Source of the DNA: Tunturibacter empetritectus
GTDB taxonomy: Bacteria > Acidobacteriota > Terriglobia > Terriglobales > Acidobacteriaceae
Assembly: GCF_040358985.1 (NCBI RefSeq)
Contig: NZ_CP132932.1
Coordinates: 992,001-1,056,000, forward strand
Reading direction: 5' to 3'
DNA: 64,000 bases
The position numbers and the translations under genes were made by a program. Under the pieces are notes generated by a model. The model was not told where the DNA came from, made no database searches, and was given only the letters and a program-made list of their open reading frames with translations. Every line of letters begins with the position of its first letter. Positions within the stretch are counted from its first letter, which is position 1. Shown piece by piece: positions 9,884 through 18,900 of this stretch.

Positions 9884-12883
9884 ATGCTTTCGAACGTATC
9901 GACCCTACGCATGAACTTACTTTCGCGCCTCCATCTCGTCGTGCGTTCTTCCCTCATCTGGACCTCGTGCGGAATCGCCGTACTCTCTCTCTCCGCACAC
10001 TCCCAGTCACTGAATAACTTCGGCTATCAATCCTGGTCTACGGAAAACGGCCTTCCTCAAAACAGCGCCCATCAGATCTTCCAGTCCACCGACGGGTACA
10101 TCTGGATCGCAACCGAAGGCGGCGTTGCTCGGTTCAATGGCATCGACTTCAAAGTCTTCAACCACGAAACCACTACCGAAATCACCAGCGATGACATCTG
10201 CTGCTTCGCCCAGAGCCACGCCAGCCCACTCTGGATCGCAACCTCCGACGGTCTCCTCCGATACTCGGCAGGAACGTTTCACCGTTACTCCGCCGCGAAC
10301 GGATTACCCACTGGCCGCATCCTCAACCTAGCCGCCGCAGAAGATGGCACTCTCTTGATCCTCACCACAGATGGCCTCGCCAGCTTTGACGGTCAGCGTT
10401 TCACCACCATCTCTCTTCCGTCCTTCGCCGCCCCATCTGCAATCGCCACCGCTCGCGACGGCAGCGTTTGGATCGCATCGAACTCCGGAATCTTTCAATA
10501 TCAAAGCGGCCGAGTTCTTCCTCAACCACTCAACTCTATCCCAGCGCAAAAAGACATTACAGGCCTCGGCTTCTTCCGCGACCGCAGCCTCTGGTTGCGC
10601 ACCGCAACCAGCATCACAGTCCTGCAGAATGGCCAAACCCGAACACTCCCACTAAGCCGCGATCTGGCCGCTGCGCACATACAGTCTTCTCTCGTCGACT
10701 ATCAAAACCAACTATGGATAGGAACCAACAAAGGCCTCTTCACCCTGGACAAAATCAACAACCATCCACAACCCGTCCCTGCCCTCAGCTCCGACAGCAT
10801 CCTCTCCCTCATGCAGGATGAAGAGGGAAATCTCTGGGTAGGAACAGAGACCAGCGGCCTGCAAATCCTGAGGCACAAAAACTTCCGCGCCATTCCTGCC
10901 CTCTCCGACCTCCCAATCACGGCCATCGCACAGGCATCCGACGGCGCTCTGTGGGCAGGCACCAGCAGCGATGGCCTCAACCGCTGGCAAGCGGAAAACG
11001 TTCAGCATCTCTCTACCCGCACCGGCCTTCTCAGCGAAACCATCCTTACCTTAGCCCCGGCTGGAGACGGCAGCATGTGGGTCGGCACCCCCGACGGCCT
11101 GAACCGTATCGAGGGCGCGAAGGTTCGAACCTACACCTCTGCCGACGGGCTACCTGATGACCTCATTCGCTCTCTGCTGAGCGACGATGACGGCTCACTC
11201 TGGATCGGCACCCGCCGCGGCCTGGCGCACTGGCAGAACAACCAGTTCGTCACTCTCACTCAATCCGACGGTCTCGGAAGTGACCTCGTAGGCGCTCTGC
11301 TCCGATCTCATGCCACCTCCGAACATGACCTTTGGATAGGAACACTCAATGGACTCTCGCGCCTCCGAAGAGGCAACATCACAACCTTCACTACAAAAGA
11401 TGGGCTCTCCGGAAACACCATCACCTCTCTCGCCGAAGATCCAACCGGCACACTTTGGATCGGAACGAAAGCAGCTGGACTCAGCGTCATGTCCCCCGCC
11501 GCCGGCTTCGCGCCGCTGCATCGAGACGATCTGCCCCAAACCATCGACTCGATCCTCGAAGACAGCCACGGCAACCTGTGGCTAAGTTCAGGTCGAGGCT
11601 TCACGCGCGTCTCCGCTTCAGCGCTTGTCAAATGCGGCTCGTCTTCAACCTGCAATCCTCATCCCGTCTCTTATGGCCGCGCCGATGGCATGCCAACCGA
11701 AGAAGCCTCCGGCGCGGGTCATCCCTCTGCATGGAAAACTACAGAAGGAATGCTCCTCTTCGCCACCCGCAAAGGGGTTGCCATTGCCGATCCTAGCCAC
11801 CTCATCGAGAACCTCATCCCTCCCCCAGTCGTCATCGAGCAATTTACGGTAGATGGTGTTGAGATTCCCCTAGGAGCGACCGAGAAAAATATTGCCCCCG
11901 GCCACGCCAGTTTTGCGTTCGAATACGCCGGCCTCAGTTACGTAGCTCCTGCCAAGATTCGCTACCGCTATATTCTCGAGGGGTTCGACAGGCAATGGAC
12001 CGACGCCGGCTCACGTCGTATCGCCTATTACACCAATCTCCCGCCGCGCCACTATCGCTTTCGCGTGCAAGCAGCAAACAACGATGGCGTATGGAATGAA
12101 ATCGGAGCTCAAATTTCCTTCTCTGTGCGGCCGCACTTTTATCGCACCCTCTGGTTTCTCCTGCTGCTTCTTCTTCTCATCGCCGCCATCGCGCTTGCCC
12201 TCTATCGCCTCCGCGTTCGGCGGCTTGAATCACAGTTCCAGGCAGTTCTCGCTGAGAGAAACCGTGTGGCCCGCGAGATCCACGACACCCTGGCCCAAAG
12301 CTTCGTCGGTGTCTCCGTACAACTCGAACTCACCTCTCAGCTGCTGGCTCAGTCGCAAGTCTCCGCCGCCAGCCAGCAGGTCGACCGCACCAGAACTTAC
12401 GTCAGGGAGGGCCTTGCCGACGCTCGTCGCAGCATCTGGAATCTTCGCGCGATTACTGCGCAGAACAGCCTACCCACCCGGCTCACGCAGCTTGCAGAAC
12501 AGTGGAGCCAAAAGAAACTCAACACCCGCCTCAATATCTCCGGCACCTACCGCCCTCTCGCCCAGTCTTTTGAAGATGAGGTCTTTCGTATCGCCCAGGA
12601 GTCTCTGGCGAATGCCGCACGCCACGCAAACGCGACTCAGGTATCCGCAGACCTCAACTACAATTCAACTCGGTTAACATTACGCATCTCCGACAACGGC
12701 AGCGGATTTTCGCTTGCCGAAGAGCATCTCTCAGCAAACGGCCACTTCGGAATAAAAGGCATGCGCGAACGCGCAGCTCAAATTAATGCTCGACTGACGA
12801 TAAAGAGCTCTCCCGAAGATGGCACGACCGTCATCCTCGAAGCGCACATCGCAGAAGGAAAAGAGACAGCAACCCATGGCTGA
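9884..12883 (+). CDS. Propeller-type sensor histidine kinase (NarL/DesK class)
   Basis: This 999-residue membrane sensor begins with a hydrophobic export signal, followed by about twelve to fourteen two-component-regulator propeller units (DGYIWIATEGGVARFNG, GNLWVGTETSGL, GSMWVGTPDGLNRI, GSLWIGTRRGLAHW) up to about residue 640. A Y_Y_Y domain lies near residues 650-748, and a transmembrane helix at about 755-775 (a run of Leu/Ile/Ala). A HisKA_3 domain follows with the phospho-His at residue 800 (EIHDTLAQ), and a HATPase_c domain with N-box (ESLANAARHA) and G-boxes (DNGSGF, GIKGMRERA). The start may be the ATG at 9884 or at 9911; neither has a strong RBS. It overlaps the response regulator by 8 nt. 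Ligand sensing by the periplasmic propeller is inferred from the family. Confidence 0.92.
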   Translation: MLSNVSTLRMNLLSRLHLVVRSSLIWTSCGIAVLSLSAHSQSLNNFGYQSWSTENGLPQNSAHQIFQSTDGYIWIATEGGVARFNGIDFKVFNHETTTEITSDDICCFAQSHASPLWIATSDGLLRYSAGTFHRYSAANGLPTGRILNLAAAEDGTLLILTTDGLASFDGQRFTTISLPSFAAPSAIATARDGSVWIASNSGIFQYQSGRVLPQPLNSIPAQKDITGLGFFRDRSLWLRTATSITVLQNGQTRTLPLSRDLAAAHIQSSLVDYQNQLWIGTNKGLFTLDKINNHPQPVPALSSDSILSLMQDEEGNLWVGTETSGLQILRHKNFRAIPALSDLPITAIAQASDGALWAGTSSDGLNRWQAENVQHLSTRTGLLSETILTLAPAGDGSMWVGTPDGLNRIEGAKVRTYTSADGLPDDLIRSLLSDDDGSLWIGTRRGLAHWQNNQFVTLTQSDGLGSDLVGALLRSHATSEHDLWIGTLNGLSRLRRGNITTFTTKDGLSGNTITSLAEDPTGTLWIGTKAAGLSVMSPAAGFAPLHRDDLPQTIDSILEDSHGNLWLSSGRGFTRVSASALVKCGSSSTCNPHPVSYGRADGMPTEEASGAGHPSAWKTTEGMLLFATRKGVAIADPSHLIENLIPPPVVIEQFTVDGVEIPLGATEKNIAPGHASFAFEYAGLSYVAPAKIRYRYILEGFDRQWTDAGSRRIAYYTNLPPRHYRFRVQAANNDGVWNEIGAQISFSVRPHFYRTLWFLLLLLLLIAAIALALYRLRVRRLESQFQAVLAERNRVAREIHDTLAQSFVGVSVQLELTSQLLAQSQVSAASQQVDRTRTYVREGLADARRSIWNLRAITAQNSLPTRLTQLAEQWSQKKLNTRLNISGTYRPLAQSFEDEVFRIAQESLANAARHANATQVSADLNYNSTRLTLRISDNGSGFSLAEEHLSANGHFGIKGMRERAAQINARLTIKSSPEDGTTVILEAHIAEGKETATHG

Positions 12884-13502
12884 ACGCATTCGAATCCTTG
12901 TAGTAGATGACCATCACGTCGTACGGCAGGGCCTCGTTGCTCTGCTCAGCATCATGGCCAACATTGAAGTCGTAGGTGAAGCCAGTGACGGACTCCAAGC
13001 CATCGAGCTCTACCGCACCCTCAAACCCGACATCACGTTGATGGATCTGCAGCTTCCTAACCTCGGCGGAGTCGACGCCATCCTGAAGATTCGTGCCGAC
13101 GACTCCACCGCAAGATTCATCGTCCTCACCACCTTCGACGGAGATGAAGATATCTTCCGCTCCCTCCAGGCCGGCGCAAAAGCCTACCTCCTCAAAGGAA
13201 TGACCGTTGACGAGCTCCTCTCCACCATCCAGGCAGTTCACAGCGGAAGGACGCTGATCTCTCCCGCCATCGCAGAGAAACTCGCCGAACGGATGAGCAC
13301 GCAGCCCCTAACCAATCGCGAGCTGAAAGTCTTGGAGCGCATAGTAGCCGGCCGCGCTAACAAAGAGATCGCATCCGACTTGAAGATCAGCGAAGCCACC
13401 GTCAAGTCACACATCAACAGCCTGCTCGGCAAACTTGGCGTCAGCGATCGCACTCACGCCGCAACCGTAGCTCTCCAGCGGGGTATCGTACATCTCAAAT
13501 GA
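12876..13502 (+). CDS. NarL/FixJ-family response regulator
   Basis: This 208-residue regulator has a receiver domain (LVVDDHHVVRQG) with the phospho-acceptor Asp57 (TLMDLQLPN) and a conserved Lys in the KAYLLKG loop. It is followed by a LuxR-type helix-turn-helix near residues 145-208 (LTNRELKVLERI...ISEATVKSHINSLLGKL). The ATG at 12876 lies inside the kinase gene, so the pair is co-translated. It is the cognate partner of the upstream propeller kinase. Its targets are not shown by the sequence, but the redox/CRTAC1 genes upstream and the small secreted protein downstream are candidates. Confidence 0.93.
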   Translation: MAERIRILVVDDHHVVRQGLVALLSIMANIEVVGEASDGLQAIELYRTLKPDITLMDLQLPNLGGVDAILKIRADDSTARFIVLTTFDGDEDIFRSLQAGAKAYLLKGMTVDELLSTIQAVHSGRTLISPAIAEKLAERMSTQPLTNRELKVLERIVAGRANKEIASDLKISEATVKSHINSLLGKLGVSDRTHAATVALQRGIVHLK

Positions 13503-14026
13503 CAACGCAACCAATAAAGTCTGCTCTCTTAGCTTTCCTTCTGATCGTTAGCCTCTCTTCAGTCGCCTTATCGCAATCAAAATCATCCTGGCGCGCCGCG
13601 ACGCCTTCAGAACTACAGGCTGTGTTGCCCGCCCGCGCACCAGTCGAGAAGGAGCGCATCGAAACAGAAATGCGCACCGCTTCCGGTATCATCGACGCAC
13701 GCGGAAAGATCATCGCAGGGGTTGTCCTCATCACTGCTGGGTACTCCGCTGACGGAAAATACTCCCACTACCTTTTAGTCCAGTCCCCCGTCACCTTCGG
13801 AGACATCTCACTCGCCGCCGGCAGCTACGTCATCGGATGGCAGCGTGGTGAAGACGACCTCGTCGTCAAATTCTACGAGGCCGTGACAGGAAAGGAACAG
13901 GGCACCGTCACCGCTCATCGTCTGGCAACGGGATCACGTGTAGAGTCCTTTCGCATCTGGCCGCCCTCAAACAACTCAATCCTTCAAATCGGCCGCTTCG
14001 CAATCCCCTACGTCCTGGAAAAGTAA
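13499..14026 (+). CDS. Small secreted protein of unknown function coupled to the two-component system
   Basis: This 175-residue protein has an N-terminal signal (ALLAFLLIVSLSSVALSQS) and a beta-rich mature part (GYSADGKYSHYLLVQSPV, GSYVIGWQRGEDDLVVKFYE). I do not recognise a family with certainty. The start overlaps the regulator stop (ATGA), so it belongs to the same operon as the kinase and regulator and may act in the periplasm as an accessory or output. It has no Cys and no membrane helix after the signal. Confidence 0.75.
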   Translation: MTTQPIKSALLAFLLIVSLSSVALSQSKSSWRAATPSELQAVLPARAPVEKERIETEMRTASGIIDARGKIIAGVVLITAGYSADGKYSHYLLVQSPVTFGDISLAAGSYVIGWQRGEDDLVVKFYEAVTGKEQGTVTAHRLATGSRVESFRIWPPSNNSILQIGRFAIPYVLEK

Positions 14027-14125
14027 CCCACAAAATGACGATCCGCCGAAACGAAGAGAGACATCTTGACCTGACCATCGGGCGCAACAGTCTGTAATCG
14101 ACACCGAGGAACGAGAGCTTGTTAT

Positions 14126-14141
14126 CAGTGCACAAGCACTG
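14126..14141 (+). promoter_or_regulatory. Perfect 6-bp dyad just before a glycosidase-like gene
   Basis: CAGTGC-ACAA-GCACTG ends 13 nt before the ATG at 14155. It could be an operator or a small hairpin in the leader. Only the symmetry is seen; no regulator is assigned. Confidence 0.35.
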
Positions 14142-14154
14142 TACTTTAGTCAGC

Positions 14155-15264
14155 ATGAAAATTGATCGCGTGGTAATTGTCGTGGTGACACTATTCGTCG
14201 CGAACGTGCTCCAGGCGCAGAGTGCGGCCACATGGGAGATCGGCCCATTCACACGCCCAGCGAACGGCAATCCGGTCATCACTCCTCGTCCGCGATCCAT
14301 CTTCACCGATCCTGTGCTCGGAGCCCTGGTTAACTGGGAGACCCTCCACACCTTCAACCCGGCAGCAATCGTTCGCAACGGCAAGATATACGTCCTCTAC
14401 CGCGCAGAAGATAACTCCGGGACGATGCAGATTGGCGAACATACCTCACGGCTCGGTCTGGCGGAGAGTAAAGACGGTATTCACTTCATGCGGCGATCTG
14501 AGCCGGTCTTCTACCCATCCAAAGACGCGCAGCAATCTCGCGAATGGCCCGGTGGTGTCGAAGATCCGCGGATCGTCGAAACACTAGATGGCAGCTATGT
14601 CCTCACTTACACCCAATGGAATCGCAGTACCTACTCCGTGGGAATCGCAACCTCAGCCGACCTGACGCATTGGGTCAAACACGGTCCGGCATTTGCAGGC
14701 GCATCGAACGGCAAGTATGACCAGCTCAAGTACAAATCAGCAGGAATCGTAACTCGTTTAGACAACGGACGACTCATTGCCGCAAAAATTAACGGGAAGT
14801 TCTGGATGTACTGGGGAGAGGGTGCCATCCATCTGGCCACTTCCACCGATTTAATCCACTGGAGTCCCATAGAAAACGCTCAAGGTGATCCCATCGAGAT
14901 CCTTCGCCCGCGTCCGTTACACTTCGACAGCACCTTCCCAGAAACAGGTCCGCCACCAGTCCTCACTGCTAGAGGAATCGTCGTTCTGTATAACGGAAAA
15001 AATTCTGCGAGGGAAGGCGATCCAGATCTCGGTCCGAATGCCTACGCCGTAGGCGAAGCGCTCTTTAGCGGCAGCGATCCCTCGCATCTCGTCGAACAGA
15101 CGGAGCATCCGGTACTCAGGCCAACCATGCCATATGAGAAAACAGGACAATACGCTGCGGGCACAACCTTCTCAGAAGGCTTGGTCTACTTTCACAACAG
15201 CTGGTTTCTCTACTACGGTTGTGCCGACTCTTTGGTATCCGTCGTCACGGCGCCCAATAAATAA
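14155..15264 (+). CDS. Secreted GH130-like five-bladed beta-propeller glycosidase/phosphorylase
   Basis: This 369-residue protein is counted from the ATG at 14155, which opens a signal peptide (VVIVVVTLFVANVLQAQS). The body has hallmarks of the GH43/GH130-like five-bladed propeller superfamily: NPAAIVRNGKIYVLYRAED, GVEDPRIV, a repeated SxDxxHW motif (SADLTHW, STDLIHW), and VLYNGKN. GH130 enzymes act on beta-mannosides and related oligosaccharides by phosphorolysis or hydrolysis. The substrate here is unknown, and a secreted location would favour hydrolysis over phosphorolysis. A TTG 12 codons upstream is a less likely start. It stands alone between the two-component operon and the convergent barrel gene. 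Confidence 0.75.
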   Translation: MKIDRVVIVVVTLFVANVLQAQSAATWEIGPFTRPANGNPVITPRPRSIFTDPVLGALVNWETLHTFNPAAIVRNGKIYVLYRAEDNSGTMQIGEHTSRLGLAESKDGIHFMRRSEPVFYPSKDAQQSREWPGGVEDPRIVETLDGSYVLTYTQWNRSTYSVGIATSADLTHWVKHGPAFAGASNGKYDQLKYKSAGIVTRLDNGRLIAAKINGKFWMYWGEGAIHLATSTDLIHWSPIENAQGDPIEILRPRPLHFDSTFPETGPPPVLTARGIVVLYNGKNSAREGDPDLGPNAYAVGEALFSGSDPSHLVEQTEHPVLRPTMPYEKTGQYAAGTTFSEGLVYFHNSWFLYYGCADSLVSVVTAPNK

Positions 15265-15343
15265 ATAGCACTCACTCCCTCATAGCAATAAAAAGCCGCA
15301 TATCCAATTGAGGGTCTGACGAAACAAACCTGTTTCAATCCGC

Positions 15344-15913
15344 CTAATGGAAGTGAACGGCGATTCCAGTACTGGCCCCATAAGGCCGCAGCGTACCGAA
15401 CGGAAAATTAAGCCACCACTGATACTCGAAATCGACAAGCCGAACGCTGTACCGACTGTTTCCAAGCGCCAGATCTACACCACCGCCCGGAGCAAGCACA
15501 AAGTAACTGCCGTCCGCGTAATCGTACGGAAAATGAAAGCGCCCATCCCCGATAAGAATCTTGCCGTACGCAGTCATCCACCGCCTGCGATAGGGAAACT
15601 TTCCCCCGATAAGGTAAGTCGACTGATGTGTACCAACTTCTTCATTGATGGTCAGAAAGCGAACCTCAGCCTCGTAGCTGATCCTCTCCGAACGAGCGTA
15701 ATCGACAAAGCCAGACCCTCCGCCAAGGTCACGCTTGCCATAGTCTGCCGCAAAGAACGAGTAAGTCCCGCCAACCATCCACCGCGGCCCTGGCCCTGTA
15801 GCCGTCGGCAGCGCCTGTGCGTGCAGAGCCGACGTTGCAGCGGCAAGCAACAGCAGAACAACAAGCTTCCGCAACGATCTTCGGAGATGTCCTGGACCAG
15901 ACCAATCGATCAC
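15344..15913 (-). CDS. Outer-membrane beta-barrel protein coupled to the giant exoprotein
   Basis: This 189-residue protein has a signal (KLVVLLLLAAATSALHAQA) followed by alternating polar/hydrophobic strands ending in an aromatic/His C-terminus (GIAVHFH), typical of a small outer-membrane barrel. The GTG start overlaps the stop of the 2220-residue gene (GTGA), so the two are translationally coupled. It resembles the protein encoded at 24229-24843 (shared patterns LIGxG, LxPGxGxD and VDFxYQxW), so the two are paralogues. It may anchor, assemble or export the giant partner, but that is inference from the coupling alone. Confidence 0.75.
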   Translation of the reverse strand: MIDWSGPGHLRRSLRKLVVLLLLAAATSALHAQALPTATGPGPRWMVGGTYSFFAADYGKRDLGGGSGFVDYARSERISYEAEVRFLTINEEVGTHQSTYLIGGKFPYRRRWMTAYGKILIGDGRFHFPYDYADGSYFVLAPGGGVDLALGNSRYSVRLVDFEYQWWLNFPFGTLRPYGASTGIAVHFH

Positions 15914-18900
15914 TGGGTCACCGTCAAAGTCATCGGAGCAGACTGTGTCACCGCCGTCTTGGCGCCGATAGCAGTCACATTGAAGGTATAGGTCCCTGCA
16001 GGAGTTCCATGTACATCAAGTCCGCCGCAACCCGTGATCGCCATCGCCCCGGTAAAGAGCAACGCAAGCAGAAGGCCGCTCAGCAGCTTACCGGCACGTC
16101 GCGAACGCAGCAGCGACAACCCGAGGATGAGCCCGCCCGGCAGGAAGCACAGCGCAATCCGGCTAGCGGATGGTTCGTCGGCCTTTGCAATACTCCCCGC
16201 AGTCAGCGGCGAACCTGTATCAATCGTCAGACTGATCGTCTGGTGCCCGTTCGCATCGAGTGACACCTGGTCAGAAGTAAACGTGCAGGTCGCCGCTCGC
16301 GGCAGGCCCACACATCCAAGCGACAAGACATCCGTAAAGTTCTGGATCGAAGTCAGCGTCAACTGAATCGTGTTGTGCTGCGTCGTCTTCAACTGCATCG
16401 CCGGAGGATTCAAACTAATCGTGAAGTTGGTCGCTTGAATCACCGTCAAAGACACAGCGCTCGACACCGAACCCAGATACTGCGAGTCTCCCTGATAAGT
16501 AGCGATCGGAGTGTAGGTCCCCAGCCCCAGGGTCGTAGTCAGAGTAGCAATGCCCGACGCGTTCAGAGTCGCGCTGCCAAGCGTTTTCCCCCCAGAGCTA
16601 AACACCACCGTACCAGACGGCGGCACAGCAGCATCGCCCTGCAAGGTCGCAACCAGAGTAAACGGTTGATTCTCGATCACGGGACTCGAAGAGATCGTCA
16701 GAGTATTTTTGGAAGTATGCAGCAGCACTACTTCAGTCAACTCCGGCGAGGTACCCGGAAAGTTTTGCGTATCCCCGGCATAGGTCGCAGTCAAAGTATG
16801 TGGACCCAGCGCAAGCGTTGAAACACTGAATGTTGCAAGCCCAGAGCCATTAACACTCGCCGTCCCCAAAATAGTAGAGCCATCTGACAACGTGACCAAC
16901 CCCGTGGGTGGGGTTGTGCTGCTGCCAGTCACCGAAGCGGTAAAGGTAATCGGATTGCCAATCAGAGCGCCTCCCGAACTCGTCCCGCTGATTGTCCCCA
17001 GGCTACTGACCGCAGTCAGCGCAACGACAGTGCGTTGTTCTATGTTTTGCAACACAGGATTAGAGGTGCTGGTCAAAGTGTTGCTGTCGCCCTCATAGAT
17101 TGCGAGCAGAATATGCTGACCAGCAGCAAGCGAAGACGTCGTAAGAGTCGCAATGCCGTTGACTCCCACCGAAGCGGTCCCGATCACCGTAGTCCCATCT
17201 TCGAAGCTCACCGGACCCGCGGGGGCCGCGCCCTTTCCAGTCACCTGCGCGGTAAGAGTCAAAGGAGCGCCCGCAATCGAGGGCGTTCCCGAAGTAGTCA
17301 GCACAGTCGTCGTGCCGCTGTTCTGTACCGTCTGGACCAGCACCGGACTACTGCTCGTCTGGCTCACGCTGTCGCCGCTATAAGTCGCAACAATCGAGTG
17401 TTGCCCCGGACTCAAAGCATTCGTCGTGAACGTCGAAGTCCCCGATGCCCCCACGATGCTCGTCCCGAGAATAACCGCCCCATCGCGGAATGTGACAGAC
17501 CCCGTAACAGGCGAACCGCCACTGCTTGATACCACGGTTGTAAACGTCACTGGGGTACCCGACAACGATGGATTGCTGCTTGAAATGAGAGTGCTGGCAG
17601 TCGGTTGCAAAATCGTCTGGAGCAGAGGTCCCGACACGCTGCCAGGATGACTCGAATCGCCGTTGTAGGTCGCGATCAGCGTATGCGCCCCAATCGTCAA
17701 GTTAGACACAGTAAGCGTAGCCAGGCCACTCGCGCCGATCGCCGTCGTCCCGATACTGTTCGCCCCGTCGCGGAGGATCACCGTGCCGGTTGGTTGAGAT
17801 CCCGTCCCACTCACCGTCATCGCGAACGTAACCGCGTCTCCAATCAGCGCAGGGTTTTTATTGCTGCTCAGCGTGACCGTGCTCGTCGACGGTTGAATCG
17901 TCTCCACAACACCCGGCGAACTGGCAGCACTATTATTCGCATCACCGGTGTAAGTCGCTACGATCGTATGCTGCCCGACCGAGAGACTCGAGGTCGAGAA
18001 GTTAGCGCTGCCATTCGCGGCAATCGGCGAAGAACCAAGCACCGTCGTGCCATCAGTGAACGTAACGCTGCCGGTCGGAGCAACAGTCGTTCCGCTAAGA
18101 TTGGCGGTAAAGACAACCTGAAGTCCCGCTATGGAAGGGTTGCTGCTTGAAACCAACGTAAGACCAGGCGCACCTTTGTTCACCGTAATCGTTTGCGCCG
18201 GAGATGAGGAAGCTGCATCGTTCGTGTCTCCACCGTAACTAGCTGACAGCGTATGTTGGCCGAGAGAGAGATTCGACACAGACAGGCTCGCAGAACCATT
18301 TGCGCTGAGAATTGCCGTCCCGATCACAGCGGTGCCATCAAGGAACGTAACCTGTCCACCGGGGATCCCGCCCGATCCTGTAACCGTGACAGTCAAAGTC
18401 TCCGTAGAGTTCACCGTGGCGGTGATCGCGCTTACCGCCATCGAAGTTTGAGTGGTCGCGCGCTGCACCGACTCGCTCAACGGCAAAGAAAGAGCCGCAT
18501 TATTGTTAGCGTCTCCACCATACGATGCAGTAATGATGTGCGTTCCTAAAGCCAGGCTCGTCGTATTGAAGACCGCAACGCCAGCTGCATTCAGCGTGAC
18601 CGCCGCCAGCGTAGCCGATCCGTCATGGAAGGTAACCACTCCGGTCGGCGCAGGCTCCGAACCCCCAACCGCCGCCGTGAACGTCACATTGGCGCCGGCG
18701 CTTACAGGGTTCTGACTCGACGCGAGCGCAACCCCGGTGACCGGCGAAACAATGTGAGTCAGGCCCGCCGAAGTACTGCCGGCATCATTCGTATCGCCAA
18801 GATAAACAGCAGTGATAATGTGCTGTCCGACAATCAGCGTCGAAATACTTAACACCGCCGTTCCGTTTGCCGCCAGCGAAGGGCTGCCGATCACCGTCGA

